64,000 nt of DNA from Saccharum officinarum (GCA_020631735.1 CM036201.1:77848502-77912501), one strand, 5' to 3'; counted from the first letter of the stretch, positions 34,718 through 46,261 are shown. Notes: generated by a model from the sequence alone, not told the origin. Numbers and translations: made by a program.

Positions 34718-36271
34718 CAGTGGCGGAGCCAGGAATTTGCGGCTGGGTATGCCAAATGTACAAAATTTTAGAGCAAAATGCAATATAATGGACGATAAGT
34801 TATAATGGCCATAACATTTAACAAATCCATAATAATAACCAAAGTACAAGTTCAAAACATAAATAATTAAGAAATATTACAAAACAGTAACGACTACTAC
34901 AATATAACTCTACGATCCCCTTGTTAGAAGAGATTGATGATATCCTCATCTTTCACTTGACTGAAGAATGCCCTCTCAATAAATATTGTCTAAATATTCA
35001 TCACCCATTTTGTTCCTTTGCTTGTTCTTCACATAATTCATCGTGGAAAACACTCTTTTCAACACTAGCAGTGGCTACGGGAAGAATTAGCACTAACTTA
35101 AGAAGCTTATAAACAACATAATATTGTTCCTCCATCTTGATTTGAGGTGCCAATTCCTCCATCCACCGTTCACAAATGTATCTCCACTAGGGCCTTTTGT
35201 TCTATCCTTGAACGAATAGCAAATAAATTAAAAGGCTGCATCTTTTTCTACACTATACTCAAGCCAATTATGTTCCTTAAACCAAACTGGGCAAAAGCGA
35301 CGTGGATGAACACTTATATCTCTATATTTAAAATCATGATTCTTTGGTTGACATGGCCCCAACTCAATATATCTCCTTCTAACTCTATCCTGATCATTGA
35401 CATCGTACCTTGAGATGGGAATCCGCTTCCCAGGATCATGCTCAAGCGCTTCCAAATTTGCTCTGACTTCACCCTCTTCATCAATTGCAGTTTCATCTAC
35501 GATTGGAGTTGGGGGGCCTCTGTCCGGCTGGGGAGCTTCACCATTTCCTTCATCATCATTCTGTGCGCTGGAACCATCATTGTGTGCTGCATATTGCTCT
35601 CATTACTCTCAATTAGAACAAGAAATTTTCAATAGAAAACTGAGGAGTGGATCTAGGCTCTAGGGTGTTCTGCATCTGCTTTGGCACTCTGCTCACCTTG
35701 CTTGAAGTTGAAGCCGCCGAGGGGGAGGGCCAGGGACAGTGGGATACGAACGCCAGTTGCCGGAGGGTGCTACAGAAGGGGCGCCGCCGCCGCCGCCGAT
35801 GGCTGGCTCCTTCCCGCTGGGAGGAGGCAGCCGCAACAACCAGCAGGGAAGGGGAAGAGGAAGGGGCAGGGGGCGAGTCAGCCGCAGTGGGGGAGGAGGC
35901 AAGGTGCCGCTGCTGCCCGCCGGCGCCGGTCGCCGGAGTGGCACGTGCCACGTGGCGGAGTGGCGGCGTGGGGGAGGCGGCGCAGCACGGTCGCACGGAG
36001 CAGCCGAGCGCCCGAGGGAAAGGGGCGTCGGGCAGGGGGCGACGCGAGTCCGTTGAGTGACGAACGGAGAATGCATTATGGGCTTGTTGATTCGATTCTT
36101 TCCTTCGTGGGCTGCCCCAAACGGCTGTTGGATTGGGCCTATGTGCCATATTTACTAAGTATGGCATGAATGTATAAGATATGTATAAAACTATGTATAC
36201 TTATTAATTTTTTTCACTCAAATCTTGGGTATGCCAAGGCATACAGGGGCATACCCCTGGCGCCGCCACTG
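34718..36271 (-). mobile_element. Nested hAT element, internally deleted
   Basis: Ends CAGTGGCGGAGCCAGG and (reverse complement of the right end) CAGTGGCGGCGCCAGG. The perfect 8-base duplication CCCAAGGC lies at 34710-34717 and 36272-36279. Minus-strand coding remnants include a TTF-type zinc-finger region and the hAT C-terminal dimerisation region, with the catalytic middle missing. A GC-rich segment (35690-36060) sits at its 5' side. Confidence 0.9.
34921..35470 (-). pseudogene. hAT transposase remnant (TTF zinc finger plus hATC)
   Basis: 35455-35228 encodes DPGKRIPISRYD, then LGPCQPKNHDFKYRDI and WFKEHNWLEYS, the TTF-type zinc-finger segment found in ZMYM1-like hAT transposases. After a short gap, 35112-34921 encodes LILPVATASVEKSVF, the hAT C-terminal signature, followed by stops. 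The several hundred residues normally between them, including the DDE catalytic core, are absent, so the protein is dead. Confidence 0.85.
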
Positions 36272-37067
36272 CCCAAGGCAGCAGCATACAAACTAGGCTA
36301 TAGAAAGACGAAGTCCATTTTCGTTTCCTAACTGTCTCCAATAACCGTTATCTAAAATACAAGACTCATTTCATGTTTGGGTAGTGCTACAGGCAAATGG
36401 CTCAATATCCATTTTTGGTCTTCTGCAACAACAAGACCCAAAAGAGAACTATTTCTGCAAATGGGTCTCCATGAGAGAGAATACTCAGATTTGAGTTATA
36501 CCTCTCCTGACACCTAAAATGGGTCCTCCATATAGTTACTTTGTTGAAGGCTATAGGCATTCTATTTTTTCTAGAGAGCTATAGGAATTATATTAGGGAC
36601 CCATTTTAGATTTGAGACTCCTGATGGGTCTCCTGTTGGCCAGGCCAAGGATGCTTTGAAGCCCATGCTGACTGGGCTAGAACAAAAAAAACGAAAAAAC
36701 ACGCCCTTGAACGTGGGTGTGGTTGGCTGTGTTGAGCGTGGGTGGGGCCCGCTAGGCTGCTGTTGGCCTGTTCCTAGCTCACGCTTGACATTTGCGTGTG
36801 TGGCCAGTGGTGATGTATTATGAAATGTTGTCGTTTTATTATTTGGCTCGTATGCATATGTGATCAATTGCATTTGGCTAATTATATGTTGTATATATCA
36901 TTATATTGCACCGGTTTAAAGTATTTGTGAATGGTTCAGTTCATTCGGTCCAAAACTATTGAACCAGCGGTTCAATTGGTTCTCATCGGTTAGAGTAGTA
37001 AACCAACAAACCAATAGCCTTGTCGGTTGAATGATTGGTCCGATCCTAATAACTACGGTTAAAATTA

Positions 37068-37339
37068 GAGGTTTTGCTAATTTTTAACCGACCAGATAGC
37101 CCTCCCTTTCTATCATGTTGGGCTAATCTTCCCAAGCGGCCGCCATGCAGGCTGTGCACGGTGCAACTGATGGATGGGCCAAAGAATATTTTCCCTAATT
37201 TTTAGCCGCTAATATTTTTTTTTCTCAAATATGCAAAAGATTTGCACATCATTATCATTAATTAAGGTAGAAGAGTTTCGCCCTACTCTTTAACACTACT
37301 TCAGCAATGTTTTCAGGGAAAGAACAGTGTTTTTTCTCT
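37068..37339. other. Short gene-free interval
   Basis: Mixed AT-rich sequence with no recognised feature. Confidence 0.4.
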
Positions 37340-37595
37340 GGCTGTGTTTATTTACATTGAAAAGTGTATTATGCAAAAAAAAAGATTTCTCGTCACATTA
37401 AACTTGTGATACATGCATGGAGTACTAAATATGGATAAAATCAAAAACTAATTGTACAGTTTGGTTGTACTTTGCGAGACGAACGTTTTGAGTCTAATTA
37501 GTCAACAATTAGACAATTATTATCCAATAGAAACAAAATGCTACAGTGTTGGTACAGTGAATTTTAGACCTCCAAAATTGGGAACTAAACACAGC
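37340..37595. mobile_element. Tourist-like MITE
   Basis: Begins GGCTGTGTTTATTTACATTG and ends GGGAACTAAACACAGC. Nearly the same interior as the copy at 13290 (GAGACGAACGTTTTGAGTC). Confidence 0.85.
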
Positions 37596-38019
37596 AGGAA
37601 ATCAGCATCAGCAGCGAGATCAGCCAAATGTCAGCGACGCCATGCAGCCGCGGAGCCCCCGGAGGCCATGATTAGCTCCAGTGCAAACGCGTTACACATT
37701 CTAAGACTTTGATTGATAATTACTTTAGGTACGTACCTTGTGGTACAAAATTATTGTCAAAAAAGTAGATTCAGCTATGGAGTTTACATATGGCTTGCTG
37801 GTCGTTCCAGATTCTGGTTTGATTCTTCATCTGATTAATTAAGGACTGCAACTTTGTCTCGTAATTCTTCTCCGATATTCTTTTTTTTAAATAAAATCTT
37901 CTCCGATATTTTTTCCCCATATATGGCAAAGGTTTTCAGTTGATCTGATCGTATCGATCTGCCGTTGTCGATTGCAGAGGAAACGGTAGATTTCGGCGTT
38001 CCCCGAACCCTGTCCGCAC
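37596..38019. other. Upstream region of the F-box gene
   Basis: AT-rich DNA; GTTGTCGATTGCAG at about 37965-37978 could be a 3' splice site placing an intron in the 5'UTR. Confidence 0.35.
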
Positions 38020-38532
38020 ATGAGTCTGTGCAGCAAGCTCCGCCGCCTGGCGCGCGGCGACGACGACGCCGGCGACGGCAAGATGTTCCCGGACTGGGCG
38101 TCGCTGCACCCGGATCTGGTGGAACTCATCGCGTGCCGGGTACTTGCCGGCGACCTGCCTGACTACGTGCGGTTCCGCGCCGTCTGCTCCCACTGGAGAG
38201 CGAGCACCGCCCGCCCCCGCGGCCGCGGCGTCCTCGACCCGCGTTTCCACCCGCGGCGATGGATGATGCTGCCGGAGGGCCACGGCCTCCACCCGGGCCA
38301 CCCCGACCTCCGCGGCTTCGTGCGCTTCTTCAACCTCGACACCGGCTCCTTCGCCCGCGGCCACCTCCCGCTGCTGGCCGACCACTTCATCCTCGACACG
38401 GTCGACGGCCTCCTACTCCTGCACCGCAATGACGACACCGCCATCCGCCTCCTCCACCCCTTCACCGGCGACGTCGCCGAGTTCCCGCGGCTTGCGTCGC
38501 TCCTGCCACAGATGGAGCTGTTAGATCTATAG
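38020..38532 (+). CDS. F-box / DUF295-type protein, C-terminally truncated
   Basis: The 170-codon frame starts MSLCSKLRRLARGDDDAGDG. Residues about 23-63 are an F-box (FPDWASLHPDLVELIACRVL, then YVRFRAVCSHWRAS), which would bind SKP1 in an SCF ubiquitin ligase. Residues 64-160 match the start of the DUF295 substrate region of the large grass F-box family (RFHPRRWMMLPEGHG, VDGLLLLHRND, IRLLHPFTGDVAEFP). Family members usually run to about 350-400 residues; here the frame ends abruptly at QMELLDL with no recognisable continuation up to 40 kb. The codons are GC-rich and intact, so truncation looks recent. It may be a pseudogene, or a short protein lacking its target-recognition half. Confidence 0.7.
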   Translation: MSLCSKLRRLARGDDDAGDGKMFPDWASLHPDLVELIACRVLAGDLPDYVRFRAVCSHWRASTARPRGRGVLDPRFHPRRWMMLPEGHGLHPGHPDLRGFVRFFNLDTGSFARGHLPLLADHFILDTVDGLLLLHRNDDTAIRLLHPFTGDVAEFPRLASLLPQMELLDL

Positions 38533-40188
38533 GATCTTACTAGGTGTAGACCTGTGGGTGGTTCTTTGTTTATTTGGTATAAACAGGTAGACCATCATAG
38601 GATATGATGCTGATATGAACTAGAAAGGGAAAGAGGGGAAGGATGCCTGACCGTCAGGCTTGGCTGACGAGCTCGAGGAGGAGGCAGTCACGGCGACGGT
38701 GTAGGTTCTGCGCTAGGGCAGCGACGGGCGGTGAAGCAGCGGAGTCGGTGCAGTGAGGATGCAGTGAAGTCCGGTGACGGCGTGGGCGTCGCGGTCTAGA
38801 GGCGACGAAGGCAGTGGCGCTTCCCGTCGCTGGCAGCGCCTCCCTCTCGATCGGTCTAGGGTTCGGAGTGTGGGTGGCGGCAGTGACCGTCGGGTTTATG
38901 CTGGTATTCATAAGTCAGTTACAACCTAGCATTATGTGTATAGTTTATTTTATTGAGGGATTTAGAGACATACTTCTGTATTTAGCTTTGTTATTTGCCA
39001 GATGTATGACTATTGTGCACTTTAAACATAAAAACTATAAAGGTAAAGTCGAGTATACAATATCTGTAAGATCTCGTCAGTTGTACAATATCTTTTATAC
39101 TAATGATATAATTAACTGTTGTGGAAGATTTTGAATAATTGAACTATTCATATCAAAATACATTTATTTTGTTTTAACATGTGTGTTTCTTCCATTTTTG
39201 AACATCTATATTGGTTTTGTTTGTATATTGGCTGTTTCTAACATTCATTTCATACCCTGTTTCTAGGCTTGATGGTCTCTTGTTGCTGCTGATTTTCTGA
39301 GGCCTCTGCTTCAGAATGTCTAACTTGAGGAGGAGCAAATAAATCGTGCATTTTCTGTTGAGGTCGTTGGCTCAATGGTTATTGCAACCTCTGTCGCTCC
39401 ATCTTTGTTAGTATGGTACACATCTAATTAGGTAGATGTGTAGAGTGATGTTAGTGTTTTTTGAGTTGTATAAGCAGCACAAGTGTTTTCTTTAAAGTGG
39501 TTGTGTATCTTGACATTTTGATTACTGAATAAAGTTATCAATTTTACCTGTTGCTGGCTAGATTATGCAAGAATATATATTGGCTAATATCTATTATCTA
39601 TATTATGAACTGGCAGAAGCCCTATTGGGCTAGATCCATTTGGATGTGCATATCAATATATGCATCACTGGTTGTTAGCTCCTTCCCCTGTGCTGCATCA
39701 CTGCATTGTCCCGTCCCAGTTGATCCCTCCCTCCCTTGATTTCACCTCCGTTGCAGTCTGCATCTCGTCACAGTTGCTCCCTGCCCCACAAATCTTCACC
39801 CCCATCTCTCGAGATCCATGCTCATGGCGGGAGGAAAAGGCCGGCCGTGCGTGATTGACCTATAGTGAATTTCAGTCCTGAAGCCTGCCACGGCAGGAAC
39901 GGAGGGAGGTCAGAGACAAGCACATGCTGAAAAGCTCAGATCGTCACTGACAGAAGAGAAGAGGGGATGCCATAAACTAATCTTCTGGGATATCGGCAAG
40001 TTTCACGTTATCAGACACATCTTGCAGACAAACGATAAATAACTGCATGTGATAAAACACCGACTTTCGGTCACTGACCACTCGCACTTCATGGTTCATG
40101 CTGTTCCTGACAAAGTCACCAGATTCAGGAGTGAAGGGCACCTATTTGATCAATGAATTGCAAGTCAATTCCAGCTGCTATGAGCAAC
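38533..40188. other. Interval without a recognised gene
   Basis: 38650-38900 is GC-rich with an open minus-strand frame of 85 codons, not recognised. 38900-39800 is AT-rich. No homology to the missing F-box C-terminus could be seen. Confidence 0.4.
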
Positions 40189-40460
40189 TGATCGTATTTT
40201 CAGTAGCCAATCAGCAGCATGCCGTTAACTGTTAACACGATTCAATTTTCGAGCACCGTCATCCTACCGCTCAACATCGACTTCTGATCACTGATTATTT
40301 GCATTTTATGCTGTTAACCGTTCAGTATTTTCAGTAGCCAATCAGTTGCTGCAATTAGCAACTGATCAGTATTTTCAGTAGCTAATCAGTAGCATGCTGT
40401 TAACTGTTAACCGATTCAAATTTCGAGCGCCATCATCCTGCCGCTCAGCATAGTGTAACA
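40189..40460 (+). repeat. Direct duplication, 175-base offset
   Basis: CTGATC(A)GTATTTTCAGTAGC, then AATCAG(C/T)AGCATGC and GTTAACTGTTAAC, then TTTCGAGC(A/G)CC(G/A)TCATCCT(A/G)CCGCTCA, occurs at about 40189-40280 and again at about 40364-40455. Confidence 0.85.
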
Positions 40461-40735
40461 AACATGACGCTGTCAAATTCCACTGAATAGCTCTAGGTGT
40501 TGGAAGTATGACTGGCAAGTATGAAATATTTTCTGCATACATGCATCGAATCAGGAGTATCAACAACGAGTAATCATAGAAGCATATGTTGCAAACACTC
40601 AACAGCAGCTCAATCCTAACACAAATGCCTACCATATGTCCAAAAGAATGAATCCAGAAAAACCCATATATAAATTAAACACAGGGGAGCTAAGCTGAAC
40701 CCCGTGCTTCGACATGGTCAGGAACTCATTGATTC

Positions 40736-41527
40736 TCAGCACAAGAGCATCAGTCCGCCTGAGACAGCAAGCGCCAAGTAATGGGCAATGCCAGCACCGA
40801 GTTGGTACGACGAACTCTTCTCTTGTGCCTTGGCCTTTGCGCTCGCTGATTTCCCCGATGTCGGGCTGGGAGCGACATCAGAGGCCTTGGCGTCTGGGGC
40901 GGGAGCAGGGGCAGGCGCCAGAGGTGGGTCGCTCTTGAAGATTTGCATCGGCAGGAGAACCTTGTTGACCTCGTACACCGCGACCGGGCGGGTCGAGTAC
41001 ACGCTGCTGCTGATCTTGGGGTTGGACCACATCGACTTCACTTGGATGGTGCCCATGTTGTAGGTGAGGTTCAGCGTGTACTGCGAGCCGGCAAATGTGG
41101 TCACCGGGTTGAGAGTGCTCAGCTTGTCGAACTCAGCCAGGGAGTAGTACTTGGGGAACGCGTGGTACAGGAGCAGGGACTTGAGCTGGTCCTGGGTGAG
41201 GTTGGCGAATGTGGTCTTCTTGAGCGCGGCGAACGCAGAGTCCTTGGGCACAAAGATGGTGATGCCATTCTTTGTGTCGTTCGCCTGGTTCTGGAAGGTC
41301 TCAATGACATTGGTCTTCTGCAGGTAGTCCAGGAAGGTGTGGAACGGGCCGGCCACACTGAGGAGATCAGCGAGGTCCACATGGTGCGGCGAAGGTGCAG
41401 GTGCTGGCGCCGGTGGAAGGACTGTGGCTGATGGAGCAGGAGGACTCTTGGGCTTCTGAGCAACCGCTGGTGAGGAGAGCACAATGGCTAGCACGGCCAC
41501 AGTAAAAATGCCGGTTTTGAACTCCAT
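40736..41527 (-). CDS. FLA: Fasciclin-like arabinogalactan protein (GPI-anchored)
   Basis: A complete 263-residue protein. Residues 1-23 form a signal peptide ending AVAQ. Residues 25-47 are an AGP-type Pro/Ala/Ser stretch with PPAPAPAPSP, expected to carry arabinogalactan on hydroxyproline. One fasciclin domain spans about 50-195, with ITIFVPKDSAFAAL (H1-like) and a late VYEVNKVLLP, and with several N-glycosylation sites (NDT, NLT). A second PAPAPAPD-rich stretch lies near 200-215. The hydrophobic C-terminus (HYLALAVSGGLMLLC) fits a GPI-anchor signal. One fasciclin domain between two AGP regions is the layout of group A FLAs, which act at the plasma membrane and in the cell wall. ATG at 41527 is the only start giving a signal peptide. 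The coding region has no intron. Confidence 0.95.
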   Translation of the reverse strand: MEFKTGIFTVAVLAIVLSSPAVAQKPKSPPAPSATVLPPAPAPAPSPHHVDLADLLSVAGPFHTFLDYLQKTNVIETFQNQANDTKNGITIFVPKDSAFAALKKTTFANLTQDQLKSLLLYHAFPKYYSLAEFDKLSTLNPVTTFAGSQYTLNLTYNMGTIQVKSMWSNPKISSSVYSTRPVAVYEVNKVLLPMQIFKSDPPLAPAPAPAPDAKASDVAPSPTSGKSASAKAKAQEKSSSYQLGAGIAHYLALAVSGGLMLLC

Positions 41528-41566
41528 CGTAGAATCTGATAGCCTTCACTTGAATGAATCAATTCC

Positions 41567-42683
41567 CTGTGGTCACGCACACAAGAACAATATGCAGCAT
41601 TAGACACTGACTGAATATCTCATCGTACCTTCTTCATATAAATCTGAAAAACTAACACACCAGCTTCTTGGTTTGCAAATTCTAAACTGACAAGCTGCAA
41701 ACATAAGCAAAAATGTTGGGGGGGCAGCGATAGGCAACAAGTACTGAGTTCATACAGTTGCTATTTGCTAGAAGTTGCTAGTCAGCTATGGGAGATCTAA
41801 ATTGTGGTTTGGTTCGTACTCTGAATTGGCAGGGTGGTAACTTCTTGTTCTTCAGATTCACAGAGTTGCTATTTGCTACTTTTTTTTTACCAACCTTGGT
41901 AGTAGTTTTCATACATAGGAGGAAAATTTAGTTTTGCTTTTAAGTAGATAGAGAACAATCGGCTACCATAGCCTTAAGTTTCAGCTCTAGAAATCAATCG
42001 GAGATAGAGAACAAGGCTGCTCCCATCTGAAACTGCAATCTTGGTGTTCAGATCCTTGTGGTGCAGATTTGATTTGAAATCAGGAGTGAGAAAAAATAAT
42101 TGGTACACCTTTCCCTATCACCACGAAAGACAAATATAGGTGCCAAGAAAAGAAACTCCCATCCATGACCCGATCTGGCCGAATTGACCGGCATTATAGA
42201 ACTGTCAGATTCCACCAACCAAATCACACGACGCGACATATAATAAACTAACACATGAACCGAACAGCACCGACACCTCTCCTGCAGATCTCAGCGGCAC
42301 GGGAGAGCCGGAATCTGAAGAAGCAAGTAACCGGCCACGAAACTGAACGACGCAGCAGAAGTGCAGAACTCTATGTCAAAATTTCTTAGACATTTGCGTG
42401 AGCTTGAAGGAAACGGAACACAGAACACCAGGAAGATCTGTTCTTCCTCGGGTCAGGAACCAAGGACTAGGAGGCAGATCCAAATGCAGCTGCAGCCGCA
42501 CTAGGCCACTAGCACAGCACAGTGAAGCCTAAGCGCCTCTAATCTACTAGCTGGGAAAAAAAACCTCCGAAATTGCAGCGCATGGAGGCCAAGAAAGGCA
42601 CCAGCTTTGGGCATTGCGGCATGGATGGAATTAGGTTGCAGAGCGAGCGAGAGAGCGGGGCAACGGGGAGGAAGGAGACTGAC
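41567..42683 (-). other. 5'UTR intron of the FLA gene
   Basis: Donor GCTCAG|GTCAGTC at 42684/42683 and acceptor CCACAG|GGAATTG at 41567/41566, reading the minus strand. The interval is AT-rich, has no open frame of note and separates the coding exon from a GC-rich leader. 5'UTR introns are common in highly expressed grass genes. Confidence 0.6.
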
Positions 42684-42768
42684 CTGAGCGGGAGCAGGGG
42701 AGTGATGAGGCCGGAAACCGAGCAGGACGGTGGAGGAATGGAGGTGGGGTGGGGGTGAGTGTGCGTGC

Positions 42769-42774
42769 TATATA
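42769..42774 (-). promoter_or_regulatory. Candidate TATA box of the FLA gene
   Basis: TATATA on the minus strand about 85 bases upstream of the 5'UTR donor, implying a start near 42740. The motif is also a good TATA box (TATAAAA) on the plus strand. The MULE target site lies 30 bases further upstream. Confidence 0.45.
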
Positions 42775-42812
42775 AAAGGTGGTGCGTTGTGCGGATGGAT
42801 GGAGTAAAAGAT

Positions 42813-43290
42813 GGACTCAGATTCGGTGCCTTTCCTCTGGCAAGGCACGGCGTACCTTGCGACCCTCTGTCCACCGTTTGAATCTAATCTGATGGCTCAC
42901 AAGACTTTCCAACACATCTTTAGCTTTTCCCGTGGAAAATAGGCGGGAGTGGCGGCCCATTTGCGCGCGTGCCGCGCCGTCTCCCGCGCGCTGCGCCGCC
43001 GCCCACCGGTCGCCGCACCAATCTCCCACGCGCTGCGCCGCTGCCCACCGGCCGCCGTGCCGATCCACTGCCCAGAGGAGTCGAGCTGACCTGCAACCTC
43101 CGAGCGAAAGAGCCAAGCCGTGCTACGCCGGTAACCCAGCAGCACAGCGCCGACATCCGACGGCGAGACGCCGTCCAGCAGCACTGAGCAGTGAGCAAGC
43201 CAGCGTCCTCCGTAGGGACGCCTTCCAGGAGCGCTGTAGCTGGAGGGACATCAGCAAGGAGCACGTGCTTCACCGCTGGGCAATCTGGCA
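42813..43290 (+). repeat. Left terminal inverted repeat of the MULE
   Basis: GC-rich 478-base arm running from GGACTCAG to CAATCTGGCA, mirrored by 46262-46732. Open frames here are by-products of GC content. Confidence 0.95.
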
Positions 43291-43518
43291 TCAGGTTCAG
43301 AACAGCCCTTCTTCTTAGCTTCCTGTCAGATTGTGAGATTGTGTAGAAACTAATGCTGCTATTTATTCTTTACAAAAATTTGTACCAGTCCAGCTAGTAT
43401 CTATTCTTAGCTTGATAAAAATTGCAAATCTGCAATCATGTGGTAGTAATTGTTTTCTGTAAATTTTGTTCTTGGTGATAGAAATTGACAAGGAAAATTG
43501 GGTTAGATATTGAAGGCA

Positions 43519-45958
43519 ATGGCAGAACTTGACAAGAGAACACCTCATGTTGGTTTGAGGTTTCGAAATCCAGATGAAGCTTGGCTGTTTTGGGTGGCAT
43601 ATGGAGGTCATACAGGCTTTGATGTGAGAAAAAGATATTGCAATTCAAGCAAATTTGATGGCAAGGTGACTTCATGTAGATTTGTTTGTGCCAAGGAAGA
43701 TCATCGAAGGAAAGCAAATAGAGAGCATGTGACAAAGTGTTTCAGAGCTGAAACAAGAACAGGCTGCAAAGCACGAATAACAATTACATTGGATCGAGGG
43801 GAAGGAAATTATGAAGTCAATGATGTTGTCCTTGAACACAATCACCTCCTTCACTTGCCTGAAACTCGACAATTGATGGCATCACAAAGGAAAATTTCAA
43901 AACTACAAGCTTTTGAAATCGAGACCGCCGATGATTCCGGAATTAGGCCAAAAGCTGTCCATGAGTTGGCTATCCGTCAAGTTGGAGGGCCATTTAACCT
44001 TAGTTACACTTGTCGTGACCGCAAAAATTATTTACAGAGCAAGAGGCAGAGGGAGTTAGCTTTTAGACAAGCTGGTAGTATGCTGAAATATTTTCATGAC
44101 AAGATCTCTGAAAATCCATCATTCCAATATGCTTTGCAATTGGATTGTAATGAGCATATAACCAACATATTTTGGGCTGATGCAAAAATGATCCTTGACT
44201 ACGCATATTTTGGTGATGTTGTGACATTTGACACTACTTTTGGCACAAACAAAGAATACCGACCATTTGGCGTCTTTCTTGGGCTCAATCATTTTAGAGA
44301 AACCACTATTTTTGGTGCTGCAATTCTCTTCGATGAAACTGAAGACTCATTTACATGGCTCTTTGAGACCTTTCTAGCAGCTCATAATGGCAAGCAACCT
44401 AGAACTATTTATACAGATCAAGATGCAGCTATGGGAAAAGCAATAAATAATGTATTCATTGAATCATATCATGGCTTGTGCATATTTCACATAATGTAAA
44501 ATGCCCTCAAACATTTATCAGTGAAGGGCCAAGAACAAGATGACGAAGAAGAAGTAGAAGAAGAAGAGGGTGAGGGTGAGGGTGACCAGGAAGATAAAGA
44601 ACCTAATGTTTTCTCTGATTTTGGTGCTTGTATGTATGGCTATGAGGACAAGGAGTCATTTGAAGAAGCATTTGACATTATGAGAACAAAAGTGCACAAG
44701 CAAACTTGGTTGGATAGTATCTATAAGGTAAAAGAAAAGTGGGCTGAATGTTATATGAGAGATGTTTTTAGTTTGAGAGTGAGAAGCACACAACTAAGTG
44801 AAAGTTTCAACAATGCCTTGAAGAACCATTTGAAATCAGATTTTGATATCATTCGATTTTTGAAGCACTTTGAGAGGGCAGTGGAAGACAAAAGAACTAC
44901 GGAGATAGAATCTGAATTTGAGGCAAGGAAGAACATACCAAGAAGGCTAATGTGCACTCCTATGTTGGTTCAAGCAAGTGAGGTATACACTCCAGTTATT
45001 TTTTAAGCTTTTCAAAGTGAATATGAAAGATCTATGGCTGCATGTACAAGAGTATTAGGAGACAACAAATATGCTGTTGCTGTTGGGAGTCTCCATGGTG
45101 ATCTAACATTTGAGGAGGAGCGCATGGTAACAGGTGACCCTTTAAACCAGACAGTTTGTTGTAGTTGTGGAATGTTCAACAGGGCAGGAATTTTATGTGC
45201 ACATGGTCTGAAAGTTCTTGATTTAATGAATATAAAGATGTTGCCAACACATTACATCTTAAAGAGATGGACTAGAGAAGCGCGCACTGCAAATATTCAA
45301 GACAGGCAAGGAAGAAAAGTGATAGAAAACCCAAAACTGGAAGCTCAACTTCGATTCAAGTCTATGTCTCTTAAATTCCACAATTTGACATATAAAGCTA
45401 CTGACTCTCTAGAATGTTGCTTGCTAATCGACAATGCTCTTGATTGCCTTTGCACACAAGTTCAAGATAAGCTTAATGTATCCAGTTGTGCTATGAATGA
45501 AAAATCAACAAATGAACAAGAAAATGATGACCCAAATGTAAACCAAAGAGATGATTTGTTTAGGGCTGCAAAGCTGAAGAAAAAAGAGGTCGAGTCAAAA
45601 AAATTCGAAGAGAAAGAAGAGTTGGATGGATAAATTTCGATACAAGTTGAAGCGCAAGCAAGCAAAATCTGACATACCACCAAAATCTGCCAAACCAAAG
45701 AAAAAAAGAACAAAGGTACGTTGCAAACTTGCAATCCTACATATGTATCACGCTGTTGGCATTCCAATCGAAACTAATTGGTTCAATTTTTATTTGCAGC
45801 CAAAAAACAACAATGATGTTTTACATCGCCAAGTTGACTTGCAAAATGATGGCAGCAACGAAGATGAAAAATCTGGAGTCATAAAATTACAATGTCCTTG
45901 CAATTTTACTCAGCTCATAACAGCTCCAAATTGTGGCGAAGAAAACCTTCAGTTCTAG
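43519..45958 (+). pseudogene. FAR1/FHY3-related MULE transposase, disrupted
   Basis: ATG at 43519. Residues about 12-115 are the FAR1 zinc-finger DNA-binding domain (GFDVRKRYCNSS, then CKARITITL and LEHNHLLHLPE). About 220-330 is the start of the MULE transposase domain, with DTTFGTNKEYRPFGVF and IYTDQDAAM carrying two expected acidic catalytic residues. A SWIM zinc finger (CCSCGMFNRAGILCAHG) follows at 45157-45207. The same frame runs to 45633 but is cut by TAA at 44497-44499 (where family members have a residue between IFHIM and NALKHL) and by TAA at 45004-45006. A frameshift near the A-run at 45596-45603 moves the Lys-rich tail to another frame. A plausible intron (donor AAAG|GTACGT at about 45715, acceptor TTTGCAG at about 45799) follows. 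It is unlikely to make an active transposase. Confidence 0.9.
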
Positions 45959-46261
45959 TATGTATAAGTTGGTTAGATAGCATTTTAGACAAGGCTAACT
46001 ATAGTCTTTTGTGGCCTAATTATAGTCTTTTGTGACCTAATTGTATATCTGAAATGGCCCATATAATTTCAGTAGAAGCACATGTTCTAGATCAGTAATA
46101 GCATAACTTGTCAGGATAGACAACCTGAAGGTGCTTGAATGATTTTGAACTTGTGAACTTGTGCTTTGGAAGTGGAGCATAAAAATCTCCCGTGTGCTTG
46201 AATTGTCTGCCAATTATATGCTCGTGAAATATTCATGTTTCTATGCAAGTCTGATTTTTTT

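Larger units (their letters stand above)
34205..37057. mobile_element. Outer hAT-like element interrupted by a nested hAT
   Basis: Ends CATAGTTATTAGGACC and (reverse complement of the right end) CGTAGTTATTAGGATC. The 8-base duplication GTTAAAAT flanks it at 34197-34204 and 37058-37065. Subterminal regions repeat GAACC/GGTTC words. Without the nested element the length is about 1.29 kb. No coding sequence of its own is recognised. Confidence 0.75.

Noticed and set aside
35647..36169. Open frames of 105-162 codons on the plus strand
   Set aside because: Inside the nested hAT element, opposite to its transposase remnant, and GC-driven.
40943..41431. 162-codon plus-strand frame
   Set aside because: Antisense shadow of the FLA coding sequence.
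42892..43318. Frames in the MULE left arm, mirrored at 46295-46648
   Set aside because: Same DNA read in both inverted repeats; composition-driven, no domain.
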